DNA of 14,220 bases, from NCBI GenBank assembly GCA_025457785.1, contig JALOTS010000020.1:1-14220 (forward strand), given 5' to 3'. The position numbers were made by a program, and so were the translations under genes. Shown here one piece after another: positions 1 through 7,090 of the stretch (position 1 is the stretch's first letter; each line of letters opens with the position of its first letter). Source of the stretch: Pontiellaceae bacterium (lineage in GTDB: Bacteria; Verrucomicrobiota; Kiritimatiellia; Kiritimatiellales; Tichowtungiaceae). The notes under the pieces were generated by a model. That model made no database searches, was not told where the DNA came from, and saw only the letters and a program-made list of their open reading frames with translations.

Positions 1-1768
1 CCGTTGATTTGGTTCGGGAACCTTTTTCCTTTTGAATTTCATCCGGCGCGCCGGCATTCACCTCATTAACGGTGAACTGTTCGAGCGCGTAACTCAGCGA
101 AAGACGGGTAAACGGATCAAAGAGCGGACGGGTCAGCGAAACACGGCTGCCCAACGTCTGTAAATCGAACTGATCGCTGTAGTAACCCGCCGTGCGGTAA
201 TAGGCATCGATGCCCAGCGACAGCTTGCGATCCATAAACCACGGTTCCGTGAACGACAGTTCACAGTCATTCCGTCTTGTACCGGCCTGTACGCGGATTT
301 TCACTTTCTGTCCGTCACCGACCGGCGGCCAGCGGCTGATGTCAAAATTGCCGTGCGATATTTCCGCAAAACCGATGAGATCGTCCACACTGGAAAATCC
401 CGCGCCGATCAGAAAACTCCCCATGGGCTTTTCTTTCACATTGAAGGCCAGATTGTAGGTGTTGCTTCCGTCTGCCGGAACATACGAACTGCTGACAGAT
501 TCAAAATAGTTCAGGTTTTTCAGGCGGCTTTCACTGGTTTCCACCTTTCCCTGATGAAAAAGCTCGCCGGGATAAACCGCCAGTTCGCGGCGCATCACTT
601 CGTCGCGGGTCTTTTCATTCCCGCGAATATCAATTTCGTTGATATGTGCCAGTTCGCCTTCGCGGACGATAAAACGGATGGATGCCGTTTCCGATTCAGG
701 ATCTGTGCTGATCTGCGGATCAACGTCGTTATGAATATATCCGCGATTCCCGTAGTAGCGATTCACCGAAGCGGCGGCATTGTTAATGGCGGCACGGGAA
801 ACAACCGCGCCGGGGATCAAATTGATCTGTTTTTCAAGTTCGCCGGTTTTGTACAGGGTGTTCCCTTCCACGGTGATGGCGCCATACCGGTATTTGACTC
901 CCTCCTGAATGTGATAAACCAGTTCCACTTTGCCGAAACCAAGAGAGTTCAGCTCCGGGCCGTCCACCTTTGCATCCAGAAACCCGCGATCCTGATAAAA
1001 CGTGCGGATGGCGGCCATGTCCATCTCCTTCATTTCCGGTTTATACGCGCTGAACCACGGCGTAATCCACCAGCTTTTCTTCTGCTGGATTAATTTCCGA
1101 AGATCACGCGGCTCATACCGGGAACCCGTCTTCCTGGAGGGAAAAGGGTTCGGAAGCAGCCGCCGGAAAAACCGGTCGCCCGCTAAAGATTCCCCTTCGA
1201 ACCGGATCTTTTTCACCTGGATTTTCATTCCCTCATTCACCTTCAGAAAAAGATCCGCCGTTCCGGTCTCTTTATCCGGCTTCAGCTCCCACGTCACGGA
1301 AGCATCCGGATATTTGTTTTTCCGGCAGTAGGCTTCCGCCTTTCGGCATTTTTCACCCACCAGTGCTTCATCCAGATAATCACCCAGTTCCAGTTCCAAC
1401 TGCTTTTTGATTTTTTTGTTCCCGATCTGATCCGCACCGGCAATTGAAATCTGCCGCAGGCGCAGACGGCCGGAGACTTTGTAAACCAGAATGAATTTTT
1501 CTCCATCGTCTTCGATCAGCGCACGGACATATGCGAAGCGGCCCGACCGGCGGAGATTGTCCACGTCACGGGCCACGGCGATATTCAGTTCCGCCTCGCT
1601 TTGGATTTCCTGACCGGCGCGCAACGACGTATAGGCCTGAACAAACGACTCATCTAAAGCGGTCTGGTCCATGTTTTCAATGCGGATTTCATTCAGCACC
1701 AAAACAGAAAAACCGGGGGCGGCAAATCCCGTGATCAGCAGGAAAAGGACAGCCAGTTTTTTTTTCAT
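1..1768 (-). CDS. bamA: Outer membrane protein assembly factor BamA, 3' end outside window
   Basis: This is the Omp85-family core of the BAM complex, which folds and inserts beta-barrel proteins into the outer membrane. The visible 589 residues begin with a signal peptide (MKKKLAVLFLLITGFAAPGFS). Five POTRA domains follow at roughly 24-105, 105-182, 183-292, 292-375 and 375-448, each next one opening with a strand of the type ISIAGAD, IRFEGES, ITVEGN or IDIRGN. The barrel starts near residue 450 (MGSFLIGAGFSSVDD). POTRA3 is long and contains a KKSWW segment, a form I associate with non-proteobacterial BamA. The rest of the barrel lies beyond position 1. The ATG at 1768 lies 12 bases after the dnaB stop and has a weak ribosome site. 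An in-frame GTG at 1780-1778, directly after the dnaB TGA, is an alternative start that adds four residues. It is the last visible gene of the prs-dnaB run. Domain order makes the family assignment secure. Confidence 0.95.
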   Translation of the reverse strand, partial: MKKKLAVLFLLITGFAAPGFSVLVLNEIRIENMDQTALDESFVQAYTSLRAGQEIQSEAELNIAVARDVDNLRRSGRFAYVRALIEDDGEKFILVYKVSGRLRLRQISIAGADQIGNKKIKKQLELELGDYLDEALVGEKCRKAEAYCRKNKYPDASVTWELKPDKETGTADLFLKVNEGMKIQVKKIRFEGESLAGDRFFRRLLPNPFPSRKTGSRYEPRDLRKLIQQKKSWWITPWFSAYKPEMKEMDMAAIRTFYQDRGFLDAKVDGPELNSLGFGKVELVYHIQEGVKYRYGAITVEGNTLYKTGELEKQINLIPGAVVSRAAINNAAASVNRYYGNRGYIHNDVDPQISTDPESETASIRFIVREGELAHINEIDIRGNEKTRDEVMRRELAVYPGELFHQGKVETSESRLKNLNYFESVSSSYVPADGSNTYNLAFNVKEKPMGSFLIGAGFSSVDDLIGFAEISHGNFDISRWPPVGDGQKVKIRVQAGTRRNDCELSFTEPWFMDRKLSLGIDAYYRTAGYYSDQFDLQTLGSRVSLTRPLFDPFTRLSLSYALEQFTVNEVNAGAPDEIQKEKGSRTKST

Positions 1769-1780
1769 TCCGTTTTTCAC

Positions 1781-3154
1781 TCAGCCGCCGTCCGTTTCAT
1801 GTTTTGAATCCCGATCTTCGAACCGCACAATCCCTCGGAAAAAATTCAGTTCCACTTCGCCGGTCGGCCCGTTGCGATGTTTCGCAATATCTACAACGGC
1901 CAGCGTATCCTCTGTGGATCCCTCTTCCATTTCCCTGTTGTAATAGGACGGACGCTGAAGAAGCAGTACAACGTCCGCATCCTGTTCAATCGCCCCTGAA
2001 TCGCGCAAATCGGAAAGCCGGGGTTTATTGCCTTCGCGCCCGCCCTGTTCCGGAGCACGGCTCAACTGACTGAGAATTAAAATCGGAATACGCAGTTCCT
2101 TTGCCATGGCTTTGATGCTGTTCGAGATCGATGCCGTCTCCTGCTGCCGGCCGTCGCGGGCGCGCCGTTTATCGTGCAAAAGCTGCAAATAGTCGATCAC
2201 GATCAAATCGACACCGTAAATCCGTTTCATCCGGCGGGCCCGCGCACGAAGATCCATCACATCCAGACCGGCGGAGTCGTCCACAATAATAGAGGCTTTG
2301 CCGAGCTGATCCGACGCAGAAGCGATCCTCGCATGATCCTCTTTCGAGAACATCGTTTTCCATGCCTCGATCTTAGCCCGGCTGAACAGCATGCGCCGGA
2401 CGAGCTGTTCCTGAGACATTTCAAGACTGAATACGCCGACCGAATGTCTTTTGCCGCCGGTGCGCCCCAGCGCCGCGTGTTCCGCGATATTCATCGCCAG
2501 AGAGGTTTTTCCCATGGAGGGGCGCGCGGCCAGAACGATCATATCCGTATTGTGCAGTCCGCGCAGTTTTTTGTCGAGATCGGTAAAACCGGTCGGAACG
2601 CCGCTGTCCAGAATATCCCCGTTGATGATTTTTCCGGCGGCCTGATAAACGACATCCTGCCAGTTTTTAGATGACGCCGTTTTTTTGTCGCTCAGCTCAA
2701 AAAAGGCCTCTTCCGTCCGGCTGAGAAGTTCCTCCGCCTCTTCATCGGGACTGTAGCAGTGATCGATGGTTTCGGAGGCCTGGGCGATAATGCGCCGCAA
2801 CAGATGTTTCTGCTGGATAATATCAATATAAAATTCGGCATGCGCGGCGGTCGGCGTGCTGTCAATCAGCCCTTCGAGAAAAGTATATCCGCCGGCCTGA
2901 TCCAGTCGCCCGGACGTTTTGAGCGCTTCTCCGACGGTAAGCAGATCGACCGCCTTCGCGCCTTGATACATCGCCGTCAGCTGCTCAAAAAGCAGCCGGT
3001 GAGCGGGAATATAAAACGAGTCGGACGAAACCGACTTCATGGAACAGAGTTCAATAACTTTTTCGGATTCGATCAGAGCAGAGCCGAGAACTCCCCGTTC
3101 GGCCTCCTCACTATAGGGCGGAAGACGACGTCCGCTCTGATCGATAGAACTCAT
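1781..3154 (-). CDS. dnaB: Replicative DNA helicase DnaB
   Basis: This is the hexameric helicase that unwinds the template ahead of the replication fork. The 457 residues match the usual length. The N-terminal domain spans about 10-115 (PPYSEEAERGVLGSAL), then a linker, then the RecA-like motor from about 180. The Walker A motif is ARPSMGKT at 210-217, the SLEMS motif is at 243-247, and Walker B is LIVIDY at 316-321. The SQLSRAPEQ segment (362-370) and the KHRNGPTG segment with its arginine-finger region (425-432) are both present. There is no intein in the Walker A region or elsewhere. The start codon overlaps the rplI stop (ATGA, 4 bases), which suggests translational coupling; bamA follows after 12 bases. 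Placement after rpsF-ssb-rpsR-rplI is a common bacterial arrangement that links replication with ribosomal protein synthesis. Confidence 0.97.
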   Translation of the reverse strand: MSSIDQSGRRLPPYSEEAERGVLGSALIESEKVIELCSMKSVSSDSFYIPAHRLLFEQLTAMYQGAKAVDLLTVGEALKTSGRLDQAGGYTFLEGLIDSTPTAAHAEFYIDIIQQKHLLRRIIAQASETIDHCYSPDEEAEELLSRTEEAFFELSDKKTASSKNWQDVVYQAAGKIINGDILDSGVPTGFTDLDKKLRGLHNTDMIVLAARPSMGKTSLAMNIAEHAALGRTGGKRHSVGVFSLEMSQEQLVRRMLFSRAKIEAWKTMFSKEDHARIASASDQLGKASIIVDDSAGLDVMDLRARARRMKRIYGVDLIVIDYLQLLHDKRRARDGRQQETASISNSIKAMAKELRIPILILSQLSRAPEQGGREGNKPRLSDLRDSGAIEQDADVVLLLQRPSYYNREMEEGSTEDTLAVVDIAKHRNGPTGEVELNFFRGIVRFEDRDSKHETDGG

Positions 3155-3600
3155 TCTTCAACGATCCATACCTTCAGTGAAGCTGTTACTTCCGGGTGGA
3201 GGGCGATCGCCACATCAAAGACGCCGAGTTCATGAACCGGAGCATCCATTTTAACCTGCTTGCGCTCCAGCGTAATGCCCTGTTCAGCCATCTTTTCGAT
3301 AACCTGCGCCGCCGTAACGGAGCCGAACATTTTCCCGCCTTCGGATGTTTTCACCGCAATGGTGCAGGAAAGGCTTTCAAATTTCTTTGCCAGCGCTTCC
3401 GCCGCTGTTTTTTCTTTACGCAACAGTTCAAGCCGCTCAATGCGCTTTTTTTCAATCTGGCGTTTTTTTCCGGCGGTTACGGCTGAGGCCATCCCGTTTG
3501 GAAAAAGATAGTTACGCGCATAGCCGTCAGCCACGCGAACCACGTCACCTTCGATGCCGAGTCCGGGCACCGCATCCATTAATAAAACTTCTACAGCCAT
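3151..3600 (-). CDS. rplI: 50S ribosomal protein bL9
   Basis: This large-subunit protein binds 23S rRNA near the L1 stalk through its N-terminal domain, with a long helix projecting from the ribosome. The 149 residues match the family length. The N-terminal signature is visible at about 14-36 (GIEGDVVRVADGYARNYLFP), followed by the lysine/glutamate-rich connecting helix (about 45-75) and the C-terminal domain ending in VWIVEE. A good ribosome site (AAGGAGA) lies just before the ATG, 23 bases after the rpsR stop. Its stop overlaps the dnaB start by 4 bases. Confidence 0.97.
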   Translation of the reverse strand: MAVEVLLMDAVPGLGIEGDVVRVADGYARNYLFPNGMASAVTAGKKRQIEKKRIERLELLRKEKTAAEALAKKFESLSCTIAVKTSEGGKMFGSVTAAQVIEKMAEQGITLERKQVKMDAPVHELGVFDVAIALHPEVTASLKVWIVEE

Positions 3601-3623
3601 TTTGATTCTCCTTCGTGCGCGTC

Positions 3624-3833
3624 TTAGCGCAAAAGTCCCATGATCCGCGCCTGACGGATTGCCCGTTTAACCTGACGCTGTTGTTTGGAAGTCACCCCGG
3701 TGTACCGGCGCGAAAGAATTTTCCCCCGGTCGGTCGTAAATTTCCGGAGCAGCTCCGCATCCTTGTAGTCGATTTCGGTCACGCCTTCGAGCAACCGACC
3801 GCCTTTTTCCTCTTTTGTTGTCACATATGCCAT
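3624..3833 (-). CDS. rpsR: 30S ribosomal protein bS18
   Basis: This small-subunit protein pairs with bS6 on the 16S rRNA platform. The 69-residue protein carries the family pattern: an IDYKDAELLRKF segment near the N-terminus, then GKILSRRYTGVTSKQQRQVK, then a basic C-terminal helix (RAIRQARIMGLLR). It has no cysteines, so it is the zinc-independent form. An AAAGGA ribosome site lies 7 bases before the ATG. It sits between ssb (18-base gap) and rplI (23-base gap). Its binding partner bS6 is two genes upstream, the usual order. Confidence 0.96.
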   Translation of the reverse strand: MAYVTTKEEKGGRLLEGVTEIDYKDAELLRKFTTDRGKILSRRYTGVTSKQQRQVKRAIRQARIMGLLR

Positions 3834-3851
3834 GAATATATCCTTTCCTTA

Positions 3852-4277
3852 TCAAAACGGAATGCCGTCTTCATCCGCAGCCGGGGGTTCAAACTCCGGC
3901 GGCGGTATATTGTGATGGGGAACTTCCGCGCCGTCGGCCCCGCGACGGGGCGAGCCGAGAAACTGCACCCGATCCGCGCGCACTCTCAGCTTGCTGCGTT
4001 TTTCCCCCTGCTGATTCGTCCACTGATCGAGCTTCAGCCGGCCTTCGATAAAAACCGGCGATCCCTTGAAAAGGTATTCCGAACAGGTTTCCGCCTGCCG
4101 GGACCACACCTCTACATCCACAAACACGGTGCTTTCAACCATTTCCCCGGCTTTGTTTTTGTAATTTTCGTTGATCGCCAGACTGAGATCTCCGACCGCC
4201 GTTCCCGAAGGCGTGTACCGCACTTCCGGATCGCGCGTCAGATTACCCATCAAAAAAACCCGATTCAGGGTGGACAT
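3852..4277 (-). CDS. ssb: Single-stranded DNA-binding protein
   Basis: SSB coats single-stranded DNA during replication, repair and recombination. The 141 residues comprise an N-terminal OB fold (about 1-110; MSTLNRVFLMGNLTRDPEVR, then the WSRQAETCSEYLFKGSPVFIEGRL region) and a short proline-rich linker. The C-terminus is the acidic tip DEDGIPF, the conserved docking peptide for replication and repair partners. The linker is short for the family. The start lies only 2 bases after the rpsF stop, and its ribosome site AGGAGG sits inside the last codons of rpsF, so translation is probably coupled. The rpsF-ssb-rpsR order is conserved in many bacteria. Confidence 0.97.
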   Translation of the reverse strand: MSTLNRVFLMGNLTRDPEVRYTPSGTAVGDLSLAINENYKNKAGEMVESTVFVDVEVWSRQAETCSEYLFKGSPVFIEGRLKLDQWTNQQGEKRSKLRVRADRVQFLGSPRRGADGAEVPHHNIPPPEFEPPAADEDGIPF

Positions 4278-4279
4278 GC

Positions 4280-4591
4280 TTACGCCTCCTGAGCTGCAAC
4301 CGCCCCGTTTTTCTGCATAAACTGTGCGCGGAACACGTTGGTAACAAGCTTCAGGCGATGCTTAAAGGCATCAATCCGTCCGCCGTCCAAACGGAACATG
4401 ATCACCACATAGTTCCCGCCTTTTTTCTTGCTGAGGGGACGCGCAAACGAGCGCTTGCCCAGCCGCGTTGAACTTTCCATAACACCGTTCAGCTTTTCCA
4501 GCTCGGTCTTTACGGATTCAATCGCCTGATCCAATTGCACTTCATCCAATGTTTCGGGGAAAATAAAAAGCCCCTCGTACAGTGTTTTCAA
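4280..4591 (-). CDS. rpsF: 30S ribosomal protein bS6
   Basis: This small-subunit protein forms a heterodimer with bS18 on the 16S rRNA platform. The 103 residues show the family pattern: a first beta strand (YEGLFIFPE), the SSTRLGKRSFARPLSKKKGG segment, then YVVIMFRLDGG and a helix ending FRAQFM. The start is a TTG, not ATG. An in-frame TAG lies two codons upstream and a strong AAGGAG lies 7 bases before the TTG, so no other start nearby fits. The gap to pth is 17 bases. There is little room for the S6:S18-binding leader RNA known in many bacteria, and I saw no sign of one. Confidence 0.96.
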   Translation of the reverse strand: MKTLYEGLFIFPETLDEVQLDQAIESVKTELEKLNGVMESSTRLGKRSFARPLSKKKGGNYVVIMFRLDGGRIDAFKHRLKLVTNVFRAQFMQKNGAVAAQEA

Positions 4592-4598
4592 TTTCTAT

Positions 4599-4604
4599 CT
4601 CCTT
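4599..4604 (-). promoter_or_regulatory. Ribosome binding site fixing the TTG start of rpsF
   Basis: AAGGAG on the minus strand lies 7 bases before TTG 4591-4589. Together with the in-frame TAG two codons upstream of the TTG, it makes TTG the only reasonable start of bS6. Confidence 0.85.
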
Positions 4605-4608
4605 GCTC

Positions 4609-5175
4609 CTATGCTCTGTTAAAGCAGTTCATGGCCTGCTCAATTCCTGCGGTACAGACCTTCTCCACCGCATCCGCAGCACGGCGAACCGCCTCGTCCA
4701 AATTTTCCCTCTCGGCCTCTGAAAACGCACCGAGAACATAATCTGAGAGCGACACACTATCAGGTTTCGGGCCGATGCCAATCCGAATCCTGCTGAAAGA
4801 AGCGCTTCCCAGCGAGTCAATCACCGACTGTACTCCGTTATGTCCCCCTGCCGATCCTTGTGCCCGTACTCTCAACTGTCCCCACTCAAGCGAAACATCA
4901 TCAAAAATCACCAGTAAATCGTCCGTTTTCCCGCCCGCCTTGTGCAGCACCTTCTTGACGGCAGGTCCGCTGCGATTCATAAACGTCTGCGGTTTAACCA
5001 ACCGGACCGGTTCCTGTCCGACCGTCCCTTTTGCAACCTGAACGGGACTCCACCAGCTTCGCCGGAACGAACCGCCGCAACGCCCGGCCAGCTCATCAAG
5101 AGTCAGAAACCCGATATTATGGCGGGTCATTTCATATTCCCGCCCGGGATTTCCAAGCCCGACAATCACCTTCAT
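4609..5175 (-). CDS. pth: Peptidyl-tRNA hydrolase
   Basis: Pth cleaves the ester bond of peptidyl-tRNA released from stalled ribosomes and so recycles tRNA. The 188 residues match the bacterial Pth length. The N-terminal MKVIVGLGNPG motif and TRHNIGF are both present. By alignment to the E. coli numbering from memory, the key residues are all there: Asn9, catalytic His19, Asn67 in FMNRSG, Asp92 in FDD, and Asn113 in GGHNG. The ribosome site GGGAGG is 8 bases before the ATG. It lies 25 bases after rplY and 17 bases before rpsF. The rplY-pth pairing is common in bacteria and places tRNA rescue with ribosome synthesis. Confidence 0.97.
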   Translation of the reverse strand: MKVIVGLGNPGREYEMTRHNIGFLTLDELAGRCGGSFRRSWWSPVQVAKGTVGQEPVRLVKPQTFMNRSGPAVKKVLHKAGGKTDDLLVIFDDVSLEWGQLRVRAQGSAGGHNGVQSVIDSLGSASFSRIRIGIGPKPDSVSLSDYVLGAFSEAERENLDEAVRRAADAVEKVCTAGIEQAMNCFNRA

Positions 5176-5200
5176 GCAGACCGCCTCCCGAAACAGAAAT

Positions 5201-5842
5201 CTATTCCGACGCTTCAGCCTTTTTCTCGCGAATCACTTCCGGCGCAGCAGGCGCTTCTTCCTCAACGACGGTTTCCTCCGCCACCTTCGGTATGGAAACG
5301 GAAGCCACACCGATATTGGCATCAGTTAAAATTTCATATTTCGACGCATCCACTTTAATATCTTTAACCAAAAGAATTTCGCTGAGTTTCAAAGCGCTGA
5401 CATCCACATTGATCGATTCAGGAATATCGGCAGGGAAACAGGAAATTTCGACGTAATGCAGCAGATGGTCGAGCACCCCGCCATGGTTTTTCACCCCGTC
5501 GGCCTCGCCGGTGAGTTCAATGGGAACTTCAATGTGCAGTTTCTTGTCCATGGCCACTTCCTGCATATCCACATGAATTACGCCGCCCGTAAGCGGGTTG
5601 TGCTGCACTTCTCTCAAAAGAACTGCGGTTTCCTTGCCCTCTTCGACCTTCACTTTAACCATCACATGTTCACTGGAATGATGTCGCAGCATTTGCTGGA
5701 ACTCATGCGCGGGCAGCGAAACGGAACGGGCGGCTGCGCCGTTGCTGTATATTACACCCGGAATCCACCCGTCGCGGCGTAACCGGCGTGCGCCGGCTGA
5801 ACCGTTCAACTCTCTGTTTTTCACTGTAATCATTGCGTCCAT
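5201..5842 (-). CDS. rplY: 50S ribosomal protein bL25, long CTC form
   Basis: bL25 binds 5S rRNA. The 213 residues comprise the N-terminal 5S-binding domain (about 1-95; GSAGARRLRRDGWIPGVIY and REVQHNPLTGGVIHVD are typical). The C-terminal beta domain of the general-stress CTC form follows (about 96-190; IEVPIELTGEADGVKNHGGV). The tail is acidic and alanine-rich (VAEETVVEEEAPAAPEV). E. coli bL25 has only the first domain. The first ATG (5842) is preferred over the one three codons later because AGGAG lies 9 bases before it. The gap after prs is 13 bases, and the ribosome site overlaps the prs stop region. Confidence 0.96.
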   Translation of the reverse strand: MDAMITVKNRELNGSAGARRLRRDGWIPGVIYSNGAAARSVSLPAHEFQQMLRHHSSEHVMVKVKVEEGKETAVLLREVQHNPLTGGVIHVDMQEVAMDKKLHIEVPIELTGEADGVKNHGGVLDHLLHYVEISCFPADIPESINVDVSALKLSEILLVKDIKVDASKYEILTDANIGVASVSIPKVAEETVVEEEAPAAPEVIREKKAEASE

Positions 5843-5855
5843 AGCTCTTTTCTCC

Positions 5856-6785
5856 TCAAGTTATCCTGAAAAGTGATGTCACCGAATTATTGTCATGAAT
5901 GCGGCGGATCGCATCGGCCAGTAAATCCGCTACAGAAAGCACTTTTACTTTCGAACCTACCTCGCAGCGCGCCGGGATACTGTCGGTCGTCACCATTTCA
6001 ACAATCGGTGATGCGTTCAACCGTTCCACCCCGTTGCAGTTCAGCAGCGAGTGACTTACCGCAGCCCGGATCGAGGTCGCACCGGCTTTTTCCAGAAGAC
6101 CGGCCGCCGCGATCAGGGTGCTCGCTGTGGAGGTCATATCGTCAACTAAAACCGTATTGCATCCACTGACATCGCCCACCAGATGGGTCGCCGAAACCTG
6201 TTCCGCGCTTTTACGTTCTTTGCCCACTACGGCAATTCCGGCGCCCAGCATGTCCGCATAGGCGGCGGCCAGCTTCATTCCGCCGGTATCCGGGGCCACC
6301 ATAACCAGATTGTTCAGCTTCTGTTCGCGCAGATATTTTACAAAAACCGGCGCGGCATACAGGTGATCCACCGGGATATCAAAAAACCCCTGAATCTGCT
6401 GGGCGTGTAAATCCATCGTCAGCAACCGGTTGGTCCCGGCCGCCACCAGAAGATTGGCAACCAGTTTGGCGGTAATCGGAACGCGCGGCTGATCTTTGCG
6501 ATCCTGACGGGCATAACCGTAAAACGGGAGAACAGCGGTAATCCGGGCCGCCGAAGCCCGTTTCGCCGCATCAATCATGATCAGCAGTTCCATCAGATTT
6601 TCGTTCGGGGGATACGAGGTCGGCTGAATAATGAACACATCGCGTCCGCGGACATTTTCGACAATTTTAACAAAAATCTCCCCGTCAGGAAACCGGCTGA
6701 TCCGGACATCGCAAAGCGCCTCGCCGGCTTTCGCCGCGATCTGCTCCGCCAAGCCCCGATGAGCTGTGCCTGATAAAATCTTCAC
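5856..6785 (-). CDS. prs: Ribose-phosphate pyrophosphokinase (PRPP synthase)
   Basis: Prs makes phosphoribosyl pyrophosphate from ribose 5-phosphate and ATP for purine, pyrimidine, NAD, histidine and tryptophan synthesis. The 309 residues are close to the class I length. Visible are the FPDGE segment (32-36), the RQDRK segment (93-97), DLHAQQIQGFFDIPVD with the metal/ATP-binding His127 (125-140), the flexible catalytic loop with Lys189 and Arg191, and the PRPP loop at 214-223. That loop reads VDDMTSTAST, not the common DD-x-x-DTAGT form, so one acidic residue and one glycycine position of the loop are serine. The start is GTG (6785): an in-frame TAA lies five codons upstream and AAGGA is 9 bases before the GTG. 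It is the first protein gene after tRNA-Gln. Confidence 0.96.
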   Translation of the reverse strand: MKILSGTAHRGLAEQIAAKAGEALCDVRISRFPDGEIFVKIVENVRGRDVFIIQPTSYPPNENLMELLIMIDAAKRASAARITAVLPFYGYARQDRKDQPRVPITAKLVANLLVAAGTNRLLTMDLHAQQIQGFFDIPVDHLYAAPVFVKYLREQKLNNLVMVAPDTGGMKLAAAYADMLGAGIAVVGKERKSAEQVSATHLVGDVSGCNTVLVDDMTSTASTLIAAAGLLEKAGATSIRAAVSHSLLNCNGVERLNASPIVEMVTTDSIPARCEVGSKVKVLSVADLLADAIRRIHDNNSVTSLFRIT

Positions 6786-6794
6786 TTCTTCATT

Positions 6795-6799
6795 TCCTT
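6795..6799 (-). promoter_or_regulatory. Ribosome binding site fixing the GTG start of prs
   Basis: AAGGA on the minus strand lies 9 bases before GTG 6785-6783. The in-frame TAA at 6800-6798 rules out a longer protein. The nearby ATG at 6793-6791 is out of frame and closes after three codons. Confidence 0.8.
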
Positions 6800-6841
6800 A
6801 CTATACGGGTTTCTCCGGCAGGGCTCTTCACCAAGGTGAAT

Positions 6842-6912
6842 TTGCCCGACTAGGATTTGAACCTAGACGCCAAGAATCAAAATCTTGTGTGCTACCATTA
6901 CACTATCGGGCA
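6842..6912 (-). tRNA. tRNA-Gln (anticodon UUG)
   Basis: The minus strand folds into a 71-base cloverleaf. The 7-bp acceptor stem is TGCCCGA/TCGGGCA, the D stem GTGT/GCAC, and the anticodon stem CAAGA/TCTTG with loop TTTTGAT (anticodon TTG). The variable region has 4 bases, and the T arm is CTAGG-TTCAAAT-CCTAG. The first pair is U1-A72, a known feature of bacterial tRNA-Gln. The 3' CCA is not encoded and must be added. The gene follows a clear promoter and precedes prs by 56 bases, so it is probably the first unit of the prs operon transcript. A small palindrome (6827-6840) lies just after its 3' end. Confidence 0.97.
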
Positions 6913-6961
6913 GCCCTTTGTACCAATAAAAAACACTTCCCTCCCCCGAGAGAAGCGTTGA

Positions 6962-6990
6962 ACCATAAAAAGAGCCCCTGCTGTTGTCAA
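6962..6990 (-). promoter_or_regulatory. Sigma70-type promoter for tRNA-Gln and probably the prs-bamA operon
   Basis: On the minus strand a perfect TTGACA -35 box (6990-6985) is followed by a 17-base spacer and TATGGT (6967-6962) as -10. Transcription would start near 6955, about 43 bases before the tRNA. I see no other convincing promoter between here and bamA. Confidence 0.75.
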
Positions 6991-7030
6991 ATTAAAACGG
7001 GGAAAGGATAACGCGCCGGGGATTGTTTCC

Positions 7031-7073
7031 CTGTTTAAAAATCCTGCGCAGCCTGCGCAGGATTTTCAAACAG
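7031..7073 (-). terminator. Hairpin terminator after the parvulin lipoprotein gene
   Basis: A 43-base near-perfect inverted repeat has 13-bp inner arms (7038-7050 and 7054-7066) around a 3-base loop. After one A-C mismatch, six more pairs extend it (7031-7036 with 7068-7073). The arms begin with AAAA and end with TTTT, so the core GC-rich stem is followed by a T run on either strand. It begins 17 bases after the stop at 7091 and ends 40 bases before the tRNA promoter, so it probably insulates the two transcripts. Confidence 0.8.
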
Positions 7074-7090
7074 CCGGAGTGGTTTTTGGG

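Noticed and set aside
353..1093. Plus-strand open frame of about 246 codons opposite bamA
   Set aside because: The minus strand encodes POTRA domains and the start of the barrel without a break here, while the plus-strand translation shows no known motif.
4592..4608. Possible S6:S18-binding leader RNA before rpsF
   Set aside because: Only 17 bases separate pth and rpsF, occupied by the ribosome site; I could not draw the expected structure.
6800..6805. TATAGT on the minus strand as a -10 box for a separate prs promoter
   Set aside because: No -35 match at 16-18 bases, and the transcript would begin at or after the ribosome site.
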